Shown here in pieces: positions 34,362 through 47,795 of a DNA stretch of 64,000 nucleotides. Source of the stretch: Pleurostoma richardsiae (Eukaryota > Ascomycota > Sordariomycetes > Calosphaeriales > Pleurostomataceae). The stretch lies in assembly GCA_030052745.1 (NCBI GenBank), contig JANBVO010000004.1, positions 806,001 through 870,000 of the forward strand, in the 5' to 3' direction. The notes beneath the pieces were generated by a model. That model did no database searches and was not told the DNA's origin. It saw nothing but the letters and a program-made list of their open reading frames with translations. Made by a program: the position numbers and the translations under genes. How positions within the stretch are numbered: the stretch's first letter is position 1; every line of letters begins with the position of its first letter.

Positions 34362-37300
34362 ATGGGATTCGCCGACGACGTCCCCCAGAAGGTCATCTTC
34401 GAGACCGGCTCCTTCACCGGCTACCGCCCATTGCTCGACCTCGGCAGCGGCTATCTCAGCGCCTCCAAGGACTTCAAGCAGCCGCTATGCGGTAACGAGG
34501 AAGGCTGGGGCCCTCTCAGCCCCATCCGCTACGATTTTACCCCGTGCTTTATTGACGTCTGGGTCGCCTCCGTCGCTGCCTTCGGCATCGTCCTTGGCCT
34601 ACTCACGGTGGTATGGCTACTGCGCCGGAAGATCCCCACAGGTGTAGCCAAGGATTGGCACTTCTGGACGAAACAAGTACGCCGTTTGTTGCCCGTTGCA
34701 TGCGCAGGATATACCTCCGGTGGCGCTACAGTTGAGCTGACTCTCGACCTTCCAGTCTCTCCTTGCCGTCATTATCGTCGATGTTGCCGTCCAGCTCGTG
34801 ATCCAGATCATTAACTATCCAGGTATTTGGTTTGGCGATTTCCGAGTATGGACGACCGCGGCCACGATTATCTCCCTGTTCGTTATTTTCACCATCCAAT
34901 GGCTCGAACATAACCGACTTCGAAATGCCAACGGCGTGGTTCTCTTCTACTGGCTCTTCCTTCTCATCGCTTTCACGGTCAAATTTCGATCCCTCATCTC
35001 TCAGCAGATCTATGCGAAGAACCTGACCTACTTCGTGGCATACACACTGGGATTTTCACTATCTGTCGTGGAGTTTTTCGTGGAGTGGATATGGCCCAAG
35101 AAAAACAGCGCATACGAAGCTCTTGTGGAAGAGGAGGAGTGCCCTGCTGAATACGCGACCGTCTTCTCCCTCCTCACTTTTTCGTGGATGACGCCCTTAA
35201 TGAAGTTTGGCTACAAGCAGTACCTAACCGAAGACGACCTCTGGGCTCTGCCAAAGACAGACACCACGAAGACTACGGGAGATGCTTTCGAGAAGGCGTG
35301 GCAGTATGAGTTGGAGCATCGGAAGCATCCGTCACTCTGGCTGGCCATGTTTCGAGCATACGGTGGTCCCTATGCGCTTGCAGCTCTGTTCAAGATTGTA
35401 GGTCAAGCGTCCCTGTTGTTTTCGTACCAGGTTCCATTCTTATTGTATTCAACGCTGACTGAAATACGCTAGGTGAACGACATCTCACAATATATCCAGC
35501 CCCAGCTGCTGAGATACTTGATTGCCTTCGTTGAGTCGTACAAACATGGTAATGAACCAGAACCAGTAATCAAGGGTGCTGCCATAGCAGTGGCAATGTT
35601 CGCTGTCGCTTGCTTGCAAACCTCGATGATTGTAAGTATTGCCGTTTCGGGATCGCTCTCTCTTCTTGTACGAAAATGCTAATCGTGAACCAGCATCAAT
35701 ACTTCCAGCTGACATTTGTCACGGGAATGCGGATCAAGGCCGGCCTCGCGTCTGCAATCTACAAGAAATCGCTGAGGCTCTCCAATGAGGGGCGTGCAGC
35801 GAAGACCACAGGCGACATTGTCAACTACATGGCCGTCGATGCCCAGCGTCTTCAAGATCTCACTCAGTTTGCTCAGCAGCTCTGGTCTGCGCCGTTTCAA
35901 ATCACAATCTGCATGCTTTCCCTCTACAACTTGGTCGGATGGTCCATGCTTGCTGGCATCGGCGTCATGATTGTCATGGTTCCTATCAATGGGTTCATTG
36001 CTCGATTCATGAAGTCTCTGCAGAAGAAGCAGATGAAGAACAAGGATGCGCGAAGCAGGCTCATCGCCGAGATCATCAACAATATGAAGAGCATCAAGCT
36101 TTACGCTTGGGGCTCGGCCTTCATGAATAAGCTCAACTACATTCGAAACGAGCAGGAGCTGCGGACTCTTCGCAAAATCGGGGCGGGTCAAGCCTTCGCT
36201 AACTTCACCTGGAGCACCACTCCCTTCCTGGTGTCCTGTTCAACCTTCGCCGTCTTTGTCCTAACCCAGAGCAAACCATTATCGACGGAAATTGTCTTCC
36301 CGGCCCTGACGCTCCTAAACATGCTCTCCTTCCCACTGGCCGTGTTGCCTATGGTGATCACGTCGATCATTGAAGCGAGCGTTGCTGTCGGCCGACTTAC
36401 TTCTTTCTTGGCAGCAGAGGAGATCCAGCCTGACGCTCTCGTAGTCAAGCCGTCTGTTGAGGAGGTTGGTGAAGAAACTGTGAAGATCAGGGATGGCACA
36501 TTCTCTTGGAATCGCCATGAGGACAAGCATGCCTTGAAGGACATTAGTTTCTCGGCCAGTAAGGGAGACCTGTCGTGCATCGTGGGCAGAGTGGGCAGCG
36601 GCAAGTCATCTTTCTTGCAGAGCATCCTCGGAGACCTTTGGAAGGTCAAGGGCGAAGTGGAAATCCATGGCGCTATAGCGTATGTCGCGCAGCAGGCATG
36701 GATCATGAACGCTACCGTCAAGGAGAACATCATCTTCGGGTACCGGTACGACTCCCAATTTTACGAAAAGACCGTCAAAGCCTGCGCTTTGCTCGACGAT
36801 TTCGCTCAGCTTCCTGATGGCGATGAGACCGTCGTTGGCGAACGAGGTATCTCACTCAGCGGTGGCCAGAAAGCTCGAGTAGCTTTAGCCCGTGCTGTGT
36901 ATGCCAGAGCAGACATCTACCTGCTGGACGACGTCCTCTCTGCCGTCGATTCGCACGTTGGGCGGCACATTATTGACAACGTACTTGGCCACAAGGGCTT
37001 GCTGAGCACAAAGACTCGCATTCTCGCTACCAATGCTATTCCAGTGCTCCTTGAATCGGACTTCATCTGCATGTTGAAGGACGGCGAAATAGCCGAGAGG
37101 GGCAACTATCGCCAGCTGATGGCAATGAAGGGCCTGGTCGCCGATCTTTGCAAGACTGCTGGTCAGGATGGCTCTGAGCCATCGTCGTCTCGCGCTAGCG
37201 CCAGCGGCAGTCCTCGCGAGTCCGACAGTGAGACCTCTACCGTAATTGAACCGGAGAACAGCCAGGACAAAGAAGAGATCGAGGAGGCACAAGAGGGACT

Positions 37301-39909
37301 GGGTGCTCTTCAGCCGATCCGACCGGGGCCGCACTCCGGGACTGGAACTAAACCTCGGACTGGAAGTATGGCAACTCTACGGAGAGCTAGTACCGCCAGC
37401 TTCCGCGGGCCAAGGGGTAAGCTGCACGATGAAGAGGCTCCAAGCAAAACCAGGCAAGCCAAAGAGCACTCTGAGCAAGGCAAGGTCAAATGGGCAGTAT
37501 ATGGAGAATACGCCAAAACCAGCAACTTGACCGCTGTTTCCATATACCTCATCACTCTTGTCGCAGCGCAGACTGCCCAGATAGCAGGAAGTGTGTGGCT
37601 GAAGAACTGGTCTGAGCGAAACACTGCAGTAGGTGCGAACCCACAGGTCGGAAAGTATATCGGCATCTATTTTGTTTTTGGCATTGGCGCGTCTCTCTTG
37701 ACAATGACCCAGACTCTGATCCTGTGGATCTTCTGCTCGATCGAGGCGTCGCGGAAGCTTCACGAGAGGATGGCTACTGCGATCTTCAGGTCCCCGATGT
37801 CCTTCTTCGATACTACCCCTGCCGGCAGGATCCTCAACCGTTTCTCAAGTGACATCTACCGCGTCGACGAAGTCCTGGCGCGAACTTTCAACATGCTCTT
37901 TGTCAACGTTGCGAAGTCGAGCTTTACGCTTGCTCTTGTCTCCGTATCTACACCGGCCTTTACCGCACTCATCATCCCATTGGCGCTTCTATACTACTGG
38001 ATCCAGCGATACTACCTCCGGACATCTCGTGAGCTCAAGCGTCTAGACAGCGTCAGCCGCAGTCCAATCTATGCCCACTTCCAAGAGTCTCTTGGCGGAA
38101 TCTCGACCATCCGAGCTTATCGTCAGCAGCAACGATTCCAGCTAGAGAATGAGTGGCGCGTTGATGCCAACCTACGGGCCTTCTTCCCCTCCATCAGCGC
38201 AAACAGGTGGCTTGCCGTACGGCTGGAGTTCATCGGCGCCATTGTCATTCTTGCCGCTGCAGGTTTCGCCGTCATCTCGGTCAGCAACCACAGCGATCTC
38301 ACCCCGGGTATGGTCGGTCTGGCCATGTCGTACGCTCTTCAGATCACGACATCGCTCAACTGGATTGTACGCCAAACTGTTGAGGTTGAGACGAACATTG
38401 TTTCGGTTGAGAGAGTACTGGAGTATGCCCGGCTGCCGAGCGAGGCTCCCGAGATCAACCCACGGAACCGGCCGCCAGCAAGCTGGCCCGCCAACGGGGC
38501 CGTCGCGTTCAACAACTACAGTGCCCGTTATCGCGAGGGCCTGGATCTAGTGCTCAAGAACATCAAGCTGGATATCAAGTCGCACGAGAAGATCGGCATC
38601 GTCGGTCGCACGGGAGCAGGAAAGTCCTCTCTTACACTTGCCCTGTTCAGAATTATCGAGGCCGACAGCGGTTACATCAGCATCGACAATGTGAACACTT
38701 CAACCATAGGTCTGCTAGATCTACGCCGGCGGCTTGCCATCATCCCACAGGATGCGGCTCTATTCGAAGGCACTATTCGTGATAATCTAGACCCAGGCCA
38801 CGTCCATGACGACACGGAATTGTGGAGTGTGCTCGGTACGTGGTCCTCTAACACGGCTTCCTTCCCCTCCATTTTCCCGACCCCGTGGTCGTACATGACA
38901 GTGCTACCGACGGTTGTTGCGAAGGCTTGTGATTCCATTGAACTTCGCTAATCTCTTCTGAGCAGAACACGCACGATTAAAGGACCACGTAACTAGCATG
39001 GAGGGCGGGCTGGAGGCCAAGATCAACGAAGGAGGTAGGTGTCACGCACACAACGCATATTATCCCTTGCCCTCCCCTTTTCTCGCTTTTTATCGACTCT
39101 TCACATGCCACCCTGCGCTGCGACTCACCGCGCTGCGGATCTGAGGATCATCACGGCTACCTGCGCATTTGGCCGGGCCTGACATATACGAGGGTGCTAT
39201 GGGCAGACGCGGACGAGCCGGGGACGCCGTCGTCGGGAGTCCGTACGGCGGCCATTCTGTACTGTCATCTTTCACGCACAGCAGCCTCTGCGGCCTCCCT
39301 CCTGCTGTATTAAAACGAGTGCCTGCATGATCTTCATCGCATTCAGTCAGATTTGGCCTCGTGGCAGGCTGGGATCCCGCTCGTTGGTCTCTCAGACTTC
39401 GTCTCTCCTGCAGCGTTTGCCGATGACCTCGGAACTGCTGGTGTGATCTAATCCCTTGCTCTACACACCCCTCAAACCCGCTCCTCACCTTCATTCTGGA
39501 TGTCCCCCCGTGTTATCTGTCCTGTTACTCTCACCGTCCTATGCTGTGCGATTCTGATCTTTTGCCTGCAGGATCGAACTTGTCCCAAGGGCAGCGCCAG
39601 CTCGTTTCCCTCGCCCGCGCGATGCTGACGCCGTCCAACATCCTGGTCCTGGACGAGGCGACGGCGGCCGTGGACGTCGAGACGGACGCCATGCTGCAGA
39701 ACACGCTGCGGGGTCCGCTGTTCGCCAACCGGACCATCATCACCGTCGCGCACCGCATCAACACCATCCTCGACAGCAACCGCGTCGTCGTCCTCGAGAA
39801 GGGCGAGGTCGCCGAGTTCGGCGAGCCCCAGGAGCTCATCAAGCAGCGGGGCCTGTTCTACAGCCTCGTTAAGCAGGCTGGTCTCATCGACAAGGACGGC
39901 GAGAGCTGA
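34362..39909 (+). CDS. ycf1: ABC transporter of the MRP/Ycf1 class (vacuolar conjugate pump)
   Basis: Full-length ABC-C transporter of 1554 residues (yeast Ycf1 1515) that should move glutathione conjugates and metal-glutathione complexes into the vacuole. Exons: 34362-34676, 34756-35397, 35473-35631, 35694-38835, 38966-39034, 39572-39909. TMD0 with five hydrophobic helices (residues 50-200) is followed by the first six-helix domain; NBD1 has Walker A GRVGSGKSS (about 671), signature LSGGQKAR (about 760) and Walker B LLDDVLSAVD; a charged linker (about 870-960) is rich in Ser, Glu and Pro, the usual regulatory region. NBD2 has GRTGAGKSS (about 1343), LSQGQRQ (about 1446) and VLDEATAAVD. The last intron (39035-39571) is 537 nt, several times longer than any other here, and sits just before the second signature motif. 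Both catalytic sites are intact. Confidence 0.93.
39035..39571 (+). other. Unusually long 537-nt intron in the transporter gene
   Basis: Donor GGAG|GTAGGT and acceptor TTTGCCTGCAG are good and both flanks are required for the second ATPase domain. The intron has no recognisable protein and no obvious repeat. It is pyrimidine-rich near both ends. Confidence 0.75.
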
Positions 39910-40500
39910 GCGAGGAAGCCCCCGAGAGATGGAGAGGGAAAGCAGGATCACGAGCAGATGCGGTGGTCATTGCACAGATTCGCAGGGGAGTCCGGTCTCC
40001 CTTCTTGACGTGGGGAGGAGGAGCGTGACCGGCTAGAGACGCTGTGTAACCCCGGGGACCATGTTGTAGACTGTATATGTAGAGCTTATATAGCAACCAA
40101 AAAGTTCAATCAAGGAATAGCAGGAAGGATCTTGCATCACGACCCCCTTCGGGACCAAGAAGGATTCGTGGTGCATGCCACAACCTCTCGCCCGTCAGCG
40201 CTAGGCTGAGCACACCTACCTGGGCTGGGCTTGTCGGCCGAGTTGCCGTGTCGGCGCCGAAGGAGGCAGAGCGAAGCACCAGTCATGTCCCACGGCATCG
40301 TTGTGAGTGAATGCTAGCCAAGGCTCACGGAGACTAATGATGTCTACGGGCGCACCTCGGTGCAGTGGTGTTGTTGCCATCCCGACTCGTGCCAGCTGAA
40401 CATAACTCGTGTCCCCCTTCACTCGCCTCCCTTTACTTAGCTCGCGCCTCGGGGGCGGCCTACGCAGAACAGCAGCGGTCAGCCCGGTCCATCTACCACC

Positions 40501-40689
40501 ATGCCAGACAAGGCTTCCGTCGCCGCCGCTATCACGGACGGGCCAGACAGTGTGCGAAACCATCTTCACCGAGGGCAGATCTTGTACCCCCGAAGTCCCC
40601 CTACCTCACCGGCGGGCGGCTTGGCGGCAAGGGACTCGTTGGCCGCACCTAGCGCGACGGTGGGCTCATTCCCTCTGAGACCATTCTAA
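40501..40689 (+). CDS. Possible 62-residue small protein
   Basis: Begins MPDKASVAAAITDG in an excellent fungal start context (CACCATGCC). Codon use is GC-ending for the first half, like real genes nearby, and composition (DGPDSVRNHL, RSPPTSPAGG) looks protein-like rather than random. No family is recognised, it overlaps frames in the other phases and on the minus strand, and it could be the first exon of a longer spliced gene. It stands ~590 bp past the transporter stop in a gene-free block. Weak call. Confidence 0.25.
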   Translation: MPDKASVAAAITDGPDSVRNHLHRGQILYPRSPPTSPAGGLAARDSLAAPSATVGSFPLRPF

Positions 40690-43022
40690 CCTCTGCGCCG
40701 GAGTCCTTCAGGGCGAGGAACGGACGGCGGACTGGCCCGCTGCGCATCCAGCTCGGACGTCTCCCGCCTTTCCCCCCTCTTCTACGCAAGCCCATACATC
40801 GTCATCACACTTACATAGGTCTGGCGTGAACACTTCCCCTTTCCCTCCCCGCGGTCAGTTTCATCACCGATGACACAAGATCTCAGTGTAACCTCCGAAA
40901 GGGGGGAGGCGAAGCAGGTGGGGAGGGGGAAAAAAGCAAAGACGCTGGTCGCAGAGGGAACGGCGTCGCGGTGTGCTGCTGCTGCTCGGTGTGTGTGGGC
41001 AGGGCAGGGACAAGGGTCTCCGGGGAAAGCCTCCCCCATCCCCATTCCCAGCAGGACGGATCGGTTCTTCTTCACCATTGCTTTTGTCTTTGCTTTTTTT
41101 CCCTAATTCCTTTCCCTTGTTGGGGCCAATTGCTGCGCCAGCGTGGCACCTCCGTCAGCTCCGTTCAGGCCAACCAAAGGGCGCGGCCAGCTCCTTGCGG
41201 TAAGGAGGCCCCAGACCGTCTCTCGCTTCCTACAGTAGTCAGCTCGCCATTGCAGAGCAGAAGAATGCTGGGCCCGATGGCGCCGGAGATCAGTGCATAG
41301 TGCATAGTCCGTGGGAAGGTCGGGCAGAGCGTTGCTGAGACAGGCTTGTGGGAGGCGTCGCGAGACAGCCGACGCTTGCTGGTGTGCTGAGAAAAGTGCC
41401 TAATTAGGCTGGCGGCGATGCTTCATCGGGTACCGCCGCAATCGAGAGCCCGTCATGGACCTTCCGGCCCGCTGAAGAACCATGTAGTAACTGCCCGTCG
41501 GCAAGCGCTTCTCGAAGAATGATCTGAGGATCCGAAATCGCAAACCAGAGACGAGCCGGTAGCACAACAGCGTTCCCTTCACAGCACTCTGTGCCGAGAG
41601 GAGGGGAGGGGCATCCAACAGGAGGACAGGGAAGTGGTCCATGCATGAAGCTCCAAATGAGGCCTGGCGTGGCGTTCTCGCCGCCGCGAATTGCTTTTTC
41701 CTTCGGCTCGACGTGAACTTGTGGTGTTACACCACCGTCCGGCGGTCTCATGCACGATGCCAGAAGGGGCGCTCATGCAGCATGCCCCTCGCTGATCTTC
41801 AGCTCTGCAGCAGAGCAGCGCAGAAGCAGAACGGCTGGCGAGGTCTCCCTCTTCAGTAGAAATGGCTGCGAGGACAGAGGGAGAGACAATACTGATGATA
41901 CTAAAACACTAATAATAACCGAAGAAGCCTCCAGAGGATCCTGCAGTAGTGTCATGTAAGCGTGTCCAGAAGACGTGTTATATTACTATGTACTGTTCCC
42001 GACTCGGAGAATAGCAGGGAATAGCACCTGACGGGTGGAGAGGTTACGGGCGCTGTCGGGCTAAGGTGAGCAAAGTCTGGCGTACCAGGAGGTGGCTCAC
42101 CTTGGCTCCCCCTACCTCATTGCAGCGAGGCCGCAGGATCAAAAGGAAGAGCGACCTGTTGGTTGGTTGCCGCTCGAACCATGCTCTTTCCCTCTCTCCA
42201 ATGTCCGCCCTTGGATTTGCCGTCTGCACTGCTCGTTGTGTGCTGTCATTCTCGTTGCGAAGCGAGGTGTCACAGTGCAGCGTCGCACAACATCGAGCCA
42301 TCGTGGGCGGTCTTCTTTAGATCGAGACCGGATGCGCAAGGCGGGCCCCTAGTGTCGATCAAGTACTCTCCCCGCACATATTTCTCCTCAGGACCTGCAA
42401 CACCGATCTGATCGGGGCTGTCAATAACAGCAAGTTGTGTCGTAGGAGTCCGGCCACAGGAGCCCGGTAGGAAGATCACGCCTTCCTGCGTGACACAGTG
42501 ACACAGCAACGCTCTAGTAGGATCCAAGCCGTGGTGATGGCCTCTAGAAGGAGGCACGTACAGTGTGGATAGCCTGTAATAGGAGTGGCACCTGTAGGCG
42601 TTGTCGTGGCTGTGGGACCGTGATAGTGGCCGCATTCGGTCCGCATTAGTTGCCGTGGACTGATTGGACTTGCTGGGAGCCACATCACCATCTACACCGG
42701 CAGGTCACTGTAAGCTCTGCTTGGCGGTCCGAAGAGGCCAATGGCCAAGGTGCCTCTGGCTACGAAGTGGCATACCCTTGAGGGGGTATGTCCCATTTCC
42801 TGATTAGTCCTCTGAGTACTGCCCAAGTCAAGTCCTACTATGTAGGGTCGCAAAAAGACAAGATAGACTGAGTGCTCTATGAATATTGGGAGCTACAGTC
42901 TATAGTACAAAGAAGGACTGCAGAGGCCTGGAAAGAATCAAGCAATAGCCGAGACTCTGAAAGCTGAAGCAACCTATCGAGCCCATCGGTTGGGAGACCT
43001 AGGAGAGCACGAGGGACCAACA

Positions 43023-43041
43023 GTCAGGTTGTCCACCTGAC
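43023..43041. repeat. Hairpin-forming inverted repeat
   Basis: GTCAGGT and ACCTGAC, perfect 7-bp arms around a 5-base loop, in the part of the gene-free block that lacks any frame. Short enough to arise by chance. Confidence 0.5.
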
Positions 43042-46000
43042 AGAACGCAAGGAAGTCCTCACACACGTTGGGGTACGTGCGTGCCCGGTTCGACGTTAGC
43101 AGGAGGTGAAACAGGCGAACATCATCCGTTCGGTCGGGTTCTGATGTATTCGAACCCGATGCCAGCTCGGTAGAAGCAGCCCATAAGGGGGAGGGGGGGT
43201 AGGCATCTAGGCATCTGCGAGCCGAAGAGTGAAGCTCACAAATGTTGAAGAATACGACGAATGGTGGTAACAGGCAGGCTACCTTCAGTCAGGCTCTTCC
43301 GCAGTGGACGACGCGAGAAAAATGTTTGCGCTGAGATGAGCCGAATCCGCCCAGTCTGGCCCCTCCATGAAGACACCCGATGCCCGTAGTGTAAAAACGT
43401 GGCTTAGTGCCATGCAGAAGAAAACTTGCAACCTTTATTGGGGCTGAAGAACAGTAACCTCAGTGAATCGAACAGAAAGCTGGTGTCCCAGAGCGGCACG
43501 GAAGCGGCACAGCGGACGGGCGAAGTCGACTGAAGAGATCTGTCTTGCCGGGACAGTAAGCATTTGGTAGATGTGACAGGCGAGGGGTTGATGGAGGGGC
43601 AGCAAGGGTGTGAAAACCCGAGAGTCTGGTTTGAGAACCCCTCCCCGCCGCTTATCTCGCTCGTGAGGCGGAGACCGCGCTCTCCTTTGGGGCCAGCGCT
43701 AGCATGGCCATGACCTGATCCTCCTCATTGCTTCAGCCAGTCGCGGCTAGTTTTCTCCTCGTTAGATCCTTTAGCTGAACGTGCTAAAGCCTTGGGGGAC
43801 CTGCGGTGCCTGAGGGTCCAAACAGTTCTGAATCACTTCCTCCCTTACTGTATGTAGTCCGTCGTGTCTGGAGAAAGCGTGAGAGATGAGGATTGGGAAG
43901 CAGGTGACGCAGAGGAAGAGGGGTTGAGTGCTCGCTGCACAAGCGTCTACTCCACGTCCTGTGGAGATGCCTCCTCCTTTGGTCTGCACTGCAGGACGAG
44001 CAAGGAGCCGGTGATGCCTGCTAGGAGAAGGAGATGAGGAGTAGAAGGGCGAAGTCATATGACGCTGCGGAAACAAGTGCCAGTCAACATGTTCCAACCG
44101 GACGGCCGCGAAAGTCGAGACGGCTGTCTCTTCTCGCTTCATCTCAGCAGTGTCTGAATCCCGATCCCGGAGCAGGCTTTGCCCTTGGCGCCGACAGGTC
44201 ACAAATAGCGAGAAGACAAACGCTGGGTCTGGAGGCCTTACCAAGACACTGGAGTGCGCGTACCGTTCCCGTCTCAAGCATGTGTCTGAGACTCGTCAGC
44301 TTCACAGTTCCTGGTCGCCAAATTCCCAAGGACTTTTGTAAGCCCCAGCCCTTACTCAGCTTCTATCAAATTGAACTAGGGAGTACAGGGAGGAGGGAGG
44401 AGCAGCTAGCTACATATCGCTGTCGCCCGTGCTGGGTGTCGTCAGCCCGACGTTACGGGGCAATGCCAGCAGTAGCCAGCCACGGCTTGCCTTGCTGCTC
44501 TCGGGTGCAGCTTCATGTTGCTGTACTATGGTATGTCATAAAATTCCCATTATCGTTATGCCAGACTCATACGGAGCTGCCGATTGTAGTGCCATATAAA
44601 ATCGAATCCCAGGTGTCAACATCTACTCAGCATGTCGAGGCTAGACAGGCATGTTCATTTCTTGTCAGCGCGCCGCATACATAGATAGGTACATGCTCCT
44701 CTCCGTACTGTAATAACGATCCGTGAGCGTGGAAACGCATGCGTCATATCTTCACAGGTTGCGAAATATGGTTCTTGATCGGCACTCTTCGACCAGTCGT
44801 ATCAAGAAGGGGTAGCTTGCTTGAGCGGGATTTATCTCAGCAGCAGACGACGGCCGAGGTATCGTGCCGCAGGGACCAGGCTATGGGCGTAGTAATTTGC
44901 CGCGGATATATCTAGTCTCGGCTCCTGAGCACTCATGGGACTTAAGTTAGCCGCTCCCCTTGAACGGTAGTCAAATCCTCATATTCTTGACGCATCTTCT
45001 TGACCGTCGACTGAGCTCAGCAGGGCTCACTGCAGAGTGTCTCACCACTACCGAGACAACCTCAACGTCAAAGGGTGTAGTGCTGAAAGCATGGGAGGTC
45101 TCAAGCGGAGACGCATATTGTGAAACGCTGCAGCAAAACGTCAAATTCCCGTATGCCCCTGTACGGAACCCGGAACCCGTACTCATAGGATCCTGTCCGA
45201 CAGTGCTCGCAGATATGCCAAGAGACTGCAAGGGACGGAGTACTTTGGGGTTGACCCCCACGGCCATCCCGGGATGGCTCCCTACGGGATGATCCAACCC
45301 CACCAGATATCCCGGCTTGATAGGCTGCCCCGTCGCAGCCAACAAACTTGAGGATCGTTTGCAGGTAGAGAGCGTGATGAAGTTGATCACGGCAGTTGAA
45401 AATGACGGTGCCGATCGAAGAACAATCCCCCAGATGCGAATCAACTTCGGCAGGTGCCGAAGATCAGCAGTTCCCATCTGTTTACGGGTGTACCGAGATA
45501 TGACTAAGACAGGGGTTGCCTATCGCGCGCGCACTGTGCGGTACGTAGTCGCGTCCCACTTTTCTCGCTGCGTTCCGTACCGATTCCGCAGGCCGGCCGT
45601 CCAGGGAGAGTTAAGTCTGGTTTGGCGAGAGGATATCCCGGGCTTTCTGATGGCCTAGGGACCGTTAGTCTGTGTTACGGCCCGCCTCAGTTTCTGCCTC
45701 CGTCGAGAGTTGCTTCCAACGCCTCTATCTGGAGGTTACACTGAGCGACAGACGAGCAAAGATGGGGGACGTTGGCGGGAGTAGAGTGGGGATTTCTGCG
45801 CTCCAGAGCCGTTGAATACCCAACCTGCTGTGCGGTGCAGATTTTGTTGTCGGCGTCACATGCCCAACGTCTGCACGATGCTCGTCAGCCGGTAGACTCG
45901 ACGGGGACCGAGTCGAAGCGGGCCCGGAAACTCAGACGCCAGCGTATAGTGTATGAAGCGGTCGATGATCCTACAGCCCCAGCTTAGGATTTAGGGCAGG

Positions 46001-47770
46001 AAGTGGTCCGTGAATGGATAATGGCTGGTAAATGCGTGCTGTGCTGTGCTGTGCCGGGCATGCTGGCGGGGAAACATTCTGTCACAAGTCAGATATGTCA
46101 AATATCAGGTCGGAAGTTTATCGGACTCCAGACGACGATTGGCAATCGAGATCGTTTGCGTCCGTCCGTCTTGGCCTGCCGAGCTGCAATCAGAACGGAT
46201 GGAGATAACTATGCTCGGAAATCCCACAGGTTACGGTGGTGGTCACTCTCTCGCGTGGGCCACGAGGGCAGGCCTTGCTTGACGCCGCTGCGACCTCTCC
46301 AATCTCCGTCTGAGTCTGATTAGATCCCGCGTGAGTGCGTCGAGTTGATGGGGAACAGCATATGATGCCATCGGCAGGCCGGCCAGCTGTACAGTAGTAC
46401 CAATGTTAAGTATCTGCGGCAGATACCAGAGTCGAGCAAAGTACGGTCCGGTAAGGGAGCCATATCAGCACGCACGTGCGGCGGCACAGCAATGGCAGGA
46501 TTCATGGCTCCCTCTGGAGAGTTGACCGGCAATGGTGACATTGCTAGAGGAGGTAGGTGACTGACTCTCCATGTCACCGCAATTCCAATGTCCTGACGTA
46601 ATGAGGTACCTTATCTTGGTACCTAGGTAGAAATTACGTTACCCGGGTACCGACAAGATCACAGAAGAAAGCTCGTCTCCTACACGTACGATCGGGAGGG
46701 AACGCCCCGAAGCCTCAGGCCTCGAATGCTCCTTTCCTCCTGACTTCTGTGCCGTTTTTCTCAAATTTTCTCCCTTGTCTTCCTCTTTCTGTGGTCTCTT
46801 GGTGGGGTCCCGCATGCAGGTCAATCAAATGGAGCTGTGGTGGGGCAGATGAGGACGGGGAGGAATGCAACCGCGGACAGAAAAAGGACACCAAGGACGC
46901 GAAGGGGGAAAAGGGTGGGAAGCCGGCTGGCAGAGTCTGTTCCCGCGGATCCAACCAGGCCGCAGGCCCCAAGCTTAATTCCAAAAATGTCCATCCCAAG
47001 CAGCCTGGGAAGCCCTTGGTGAGGTCGCGGGAACCCTGCCTGTGCAGCACAGTATGGCAGCGGCTTTGCAGCAGGCCTGGCAGTCTGCAAGCAACCCCCG
47101 GCCACGCTCCCGAAAGAGCCCCTCTTTTGAAGTCTCACTTGCACCCTTGTCGACGACATGGGGGCCATTGCCCACACACATCATCGGTTCTGCCATTGGG
47201 TACCACCACCCAGCCATCCACCGCGCTACCTCGAGCCCACACGCAACGGACGCGGGTTACCGAAGTACCTCAGTTGTACGGGCGGAGAGCAGGCCTGGCC
47301 TCCCTCCACGGTCCCAGCAGCTCTGCTCTCTCTGCGTGAGGTACTCCGTACGAAGCTACTGTATCTACCCTACCCACTTCCTCCGTGCCTCCTTAGCTGT
47401 GCTGTGCGTGCTAACGGTGCCATCAGCGATCACCGTCCGGTCTGTCTGCAGTACAAGCCGCCAGTGGCAGATCTACACCTGACTACGGGAGGTAGTACCA
47501 CACAAGACCCCTCCCGCCGCCTTTCTTTTTCTGTGACCTCCCTCAAAGCCCCCCGTCTTCCCCTCCCCCCGGGCCTGGTATCTTTTGCTTGGCTCTCAGT
47601 CCCGGGCATTGCGCGACGCGACACGGCCGGGGCGAGGACTGGACCTACGCACACTGATTGGCCACGAGGCTACACGTGCAGCCCGATTCGACTGGTATCT
47701 CCGAGCCTGTCCTTGTGCGCCGGTTACGGTGTGCGGCGGGGAAGCTCTCTCGACTGAGCTGATGCGGGTG

Positions 47771-47795
47771 ACTGGACTGGGCTGGACTGGACTGA
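47771..47795. repeat. ACTGG pentamer run
   Basis: Five consecutive five-base units (ACTGG, ACTGG, GCTGG, ACTGG, ACTGA), followed by a CTGT-type run. A small imperfect microsatellite in the pyrimidine-rich zone. Confidence 0.75.

Noticed and set aside
39090-39494. 134-codon minus-strand frame inside the long intron of the transporter gene
   Set aside because: No recognisable domain, and codon choice is not biased like real genes nearby.
42163-42190. GGTTCGAG-like box on the minus strand, as in a tRNA T-arm
   Set aside because: No matching A box, acceptor stem or cloverleaf could be drawn around it.
43771-44684. Overlapping frames of 168 (-) and 216 (+) codons in the gene-free block
   Set aside because: They oppose each other over the same DNA, have Ser/Arg/Cys-rich random-looking translations and no family motif.
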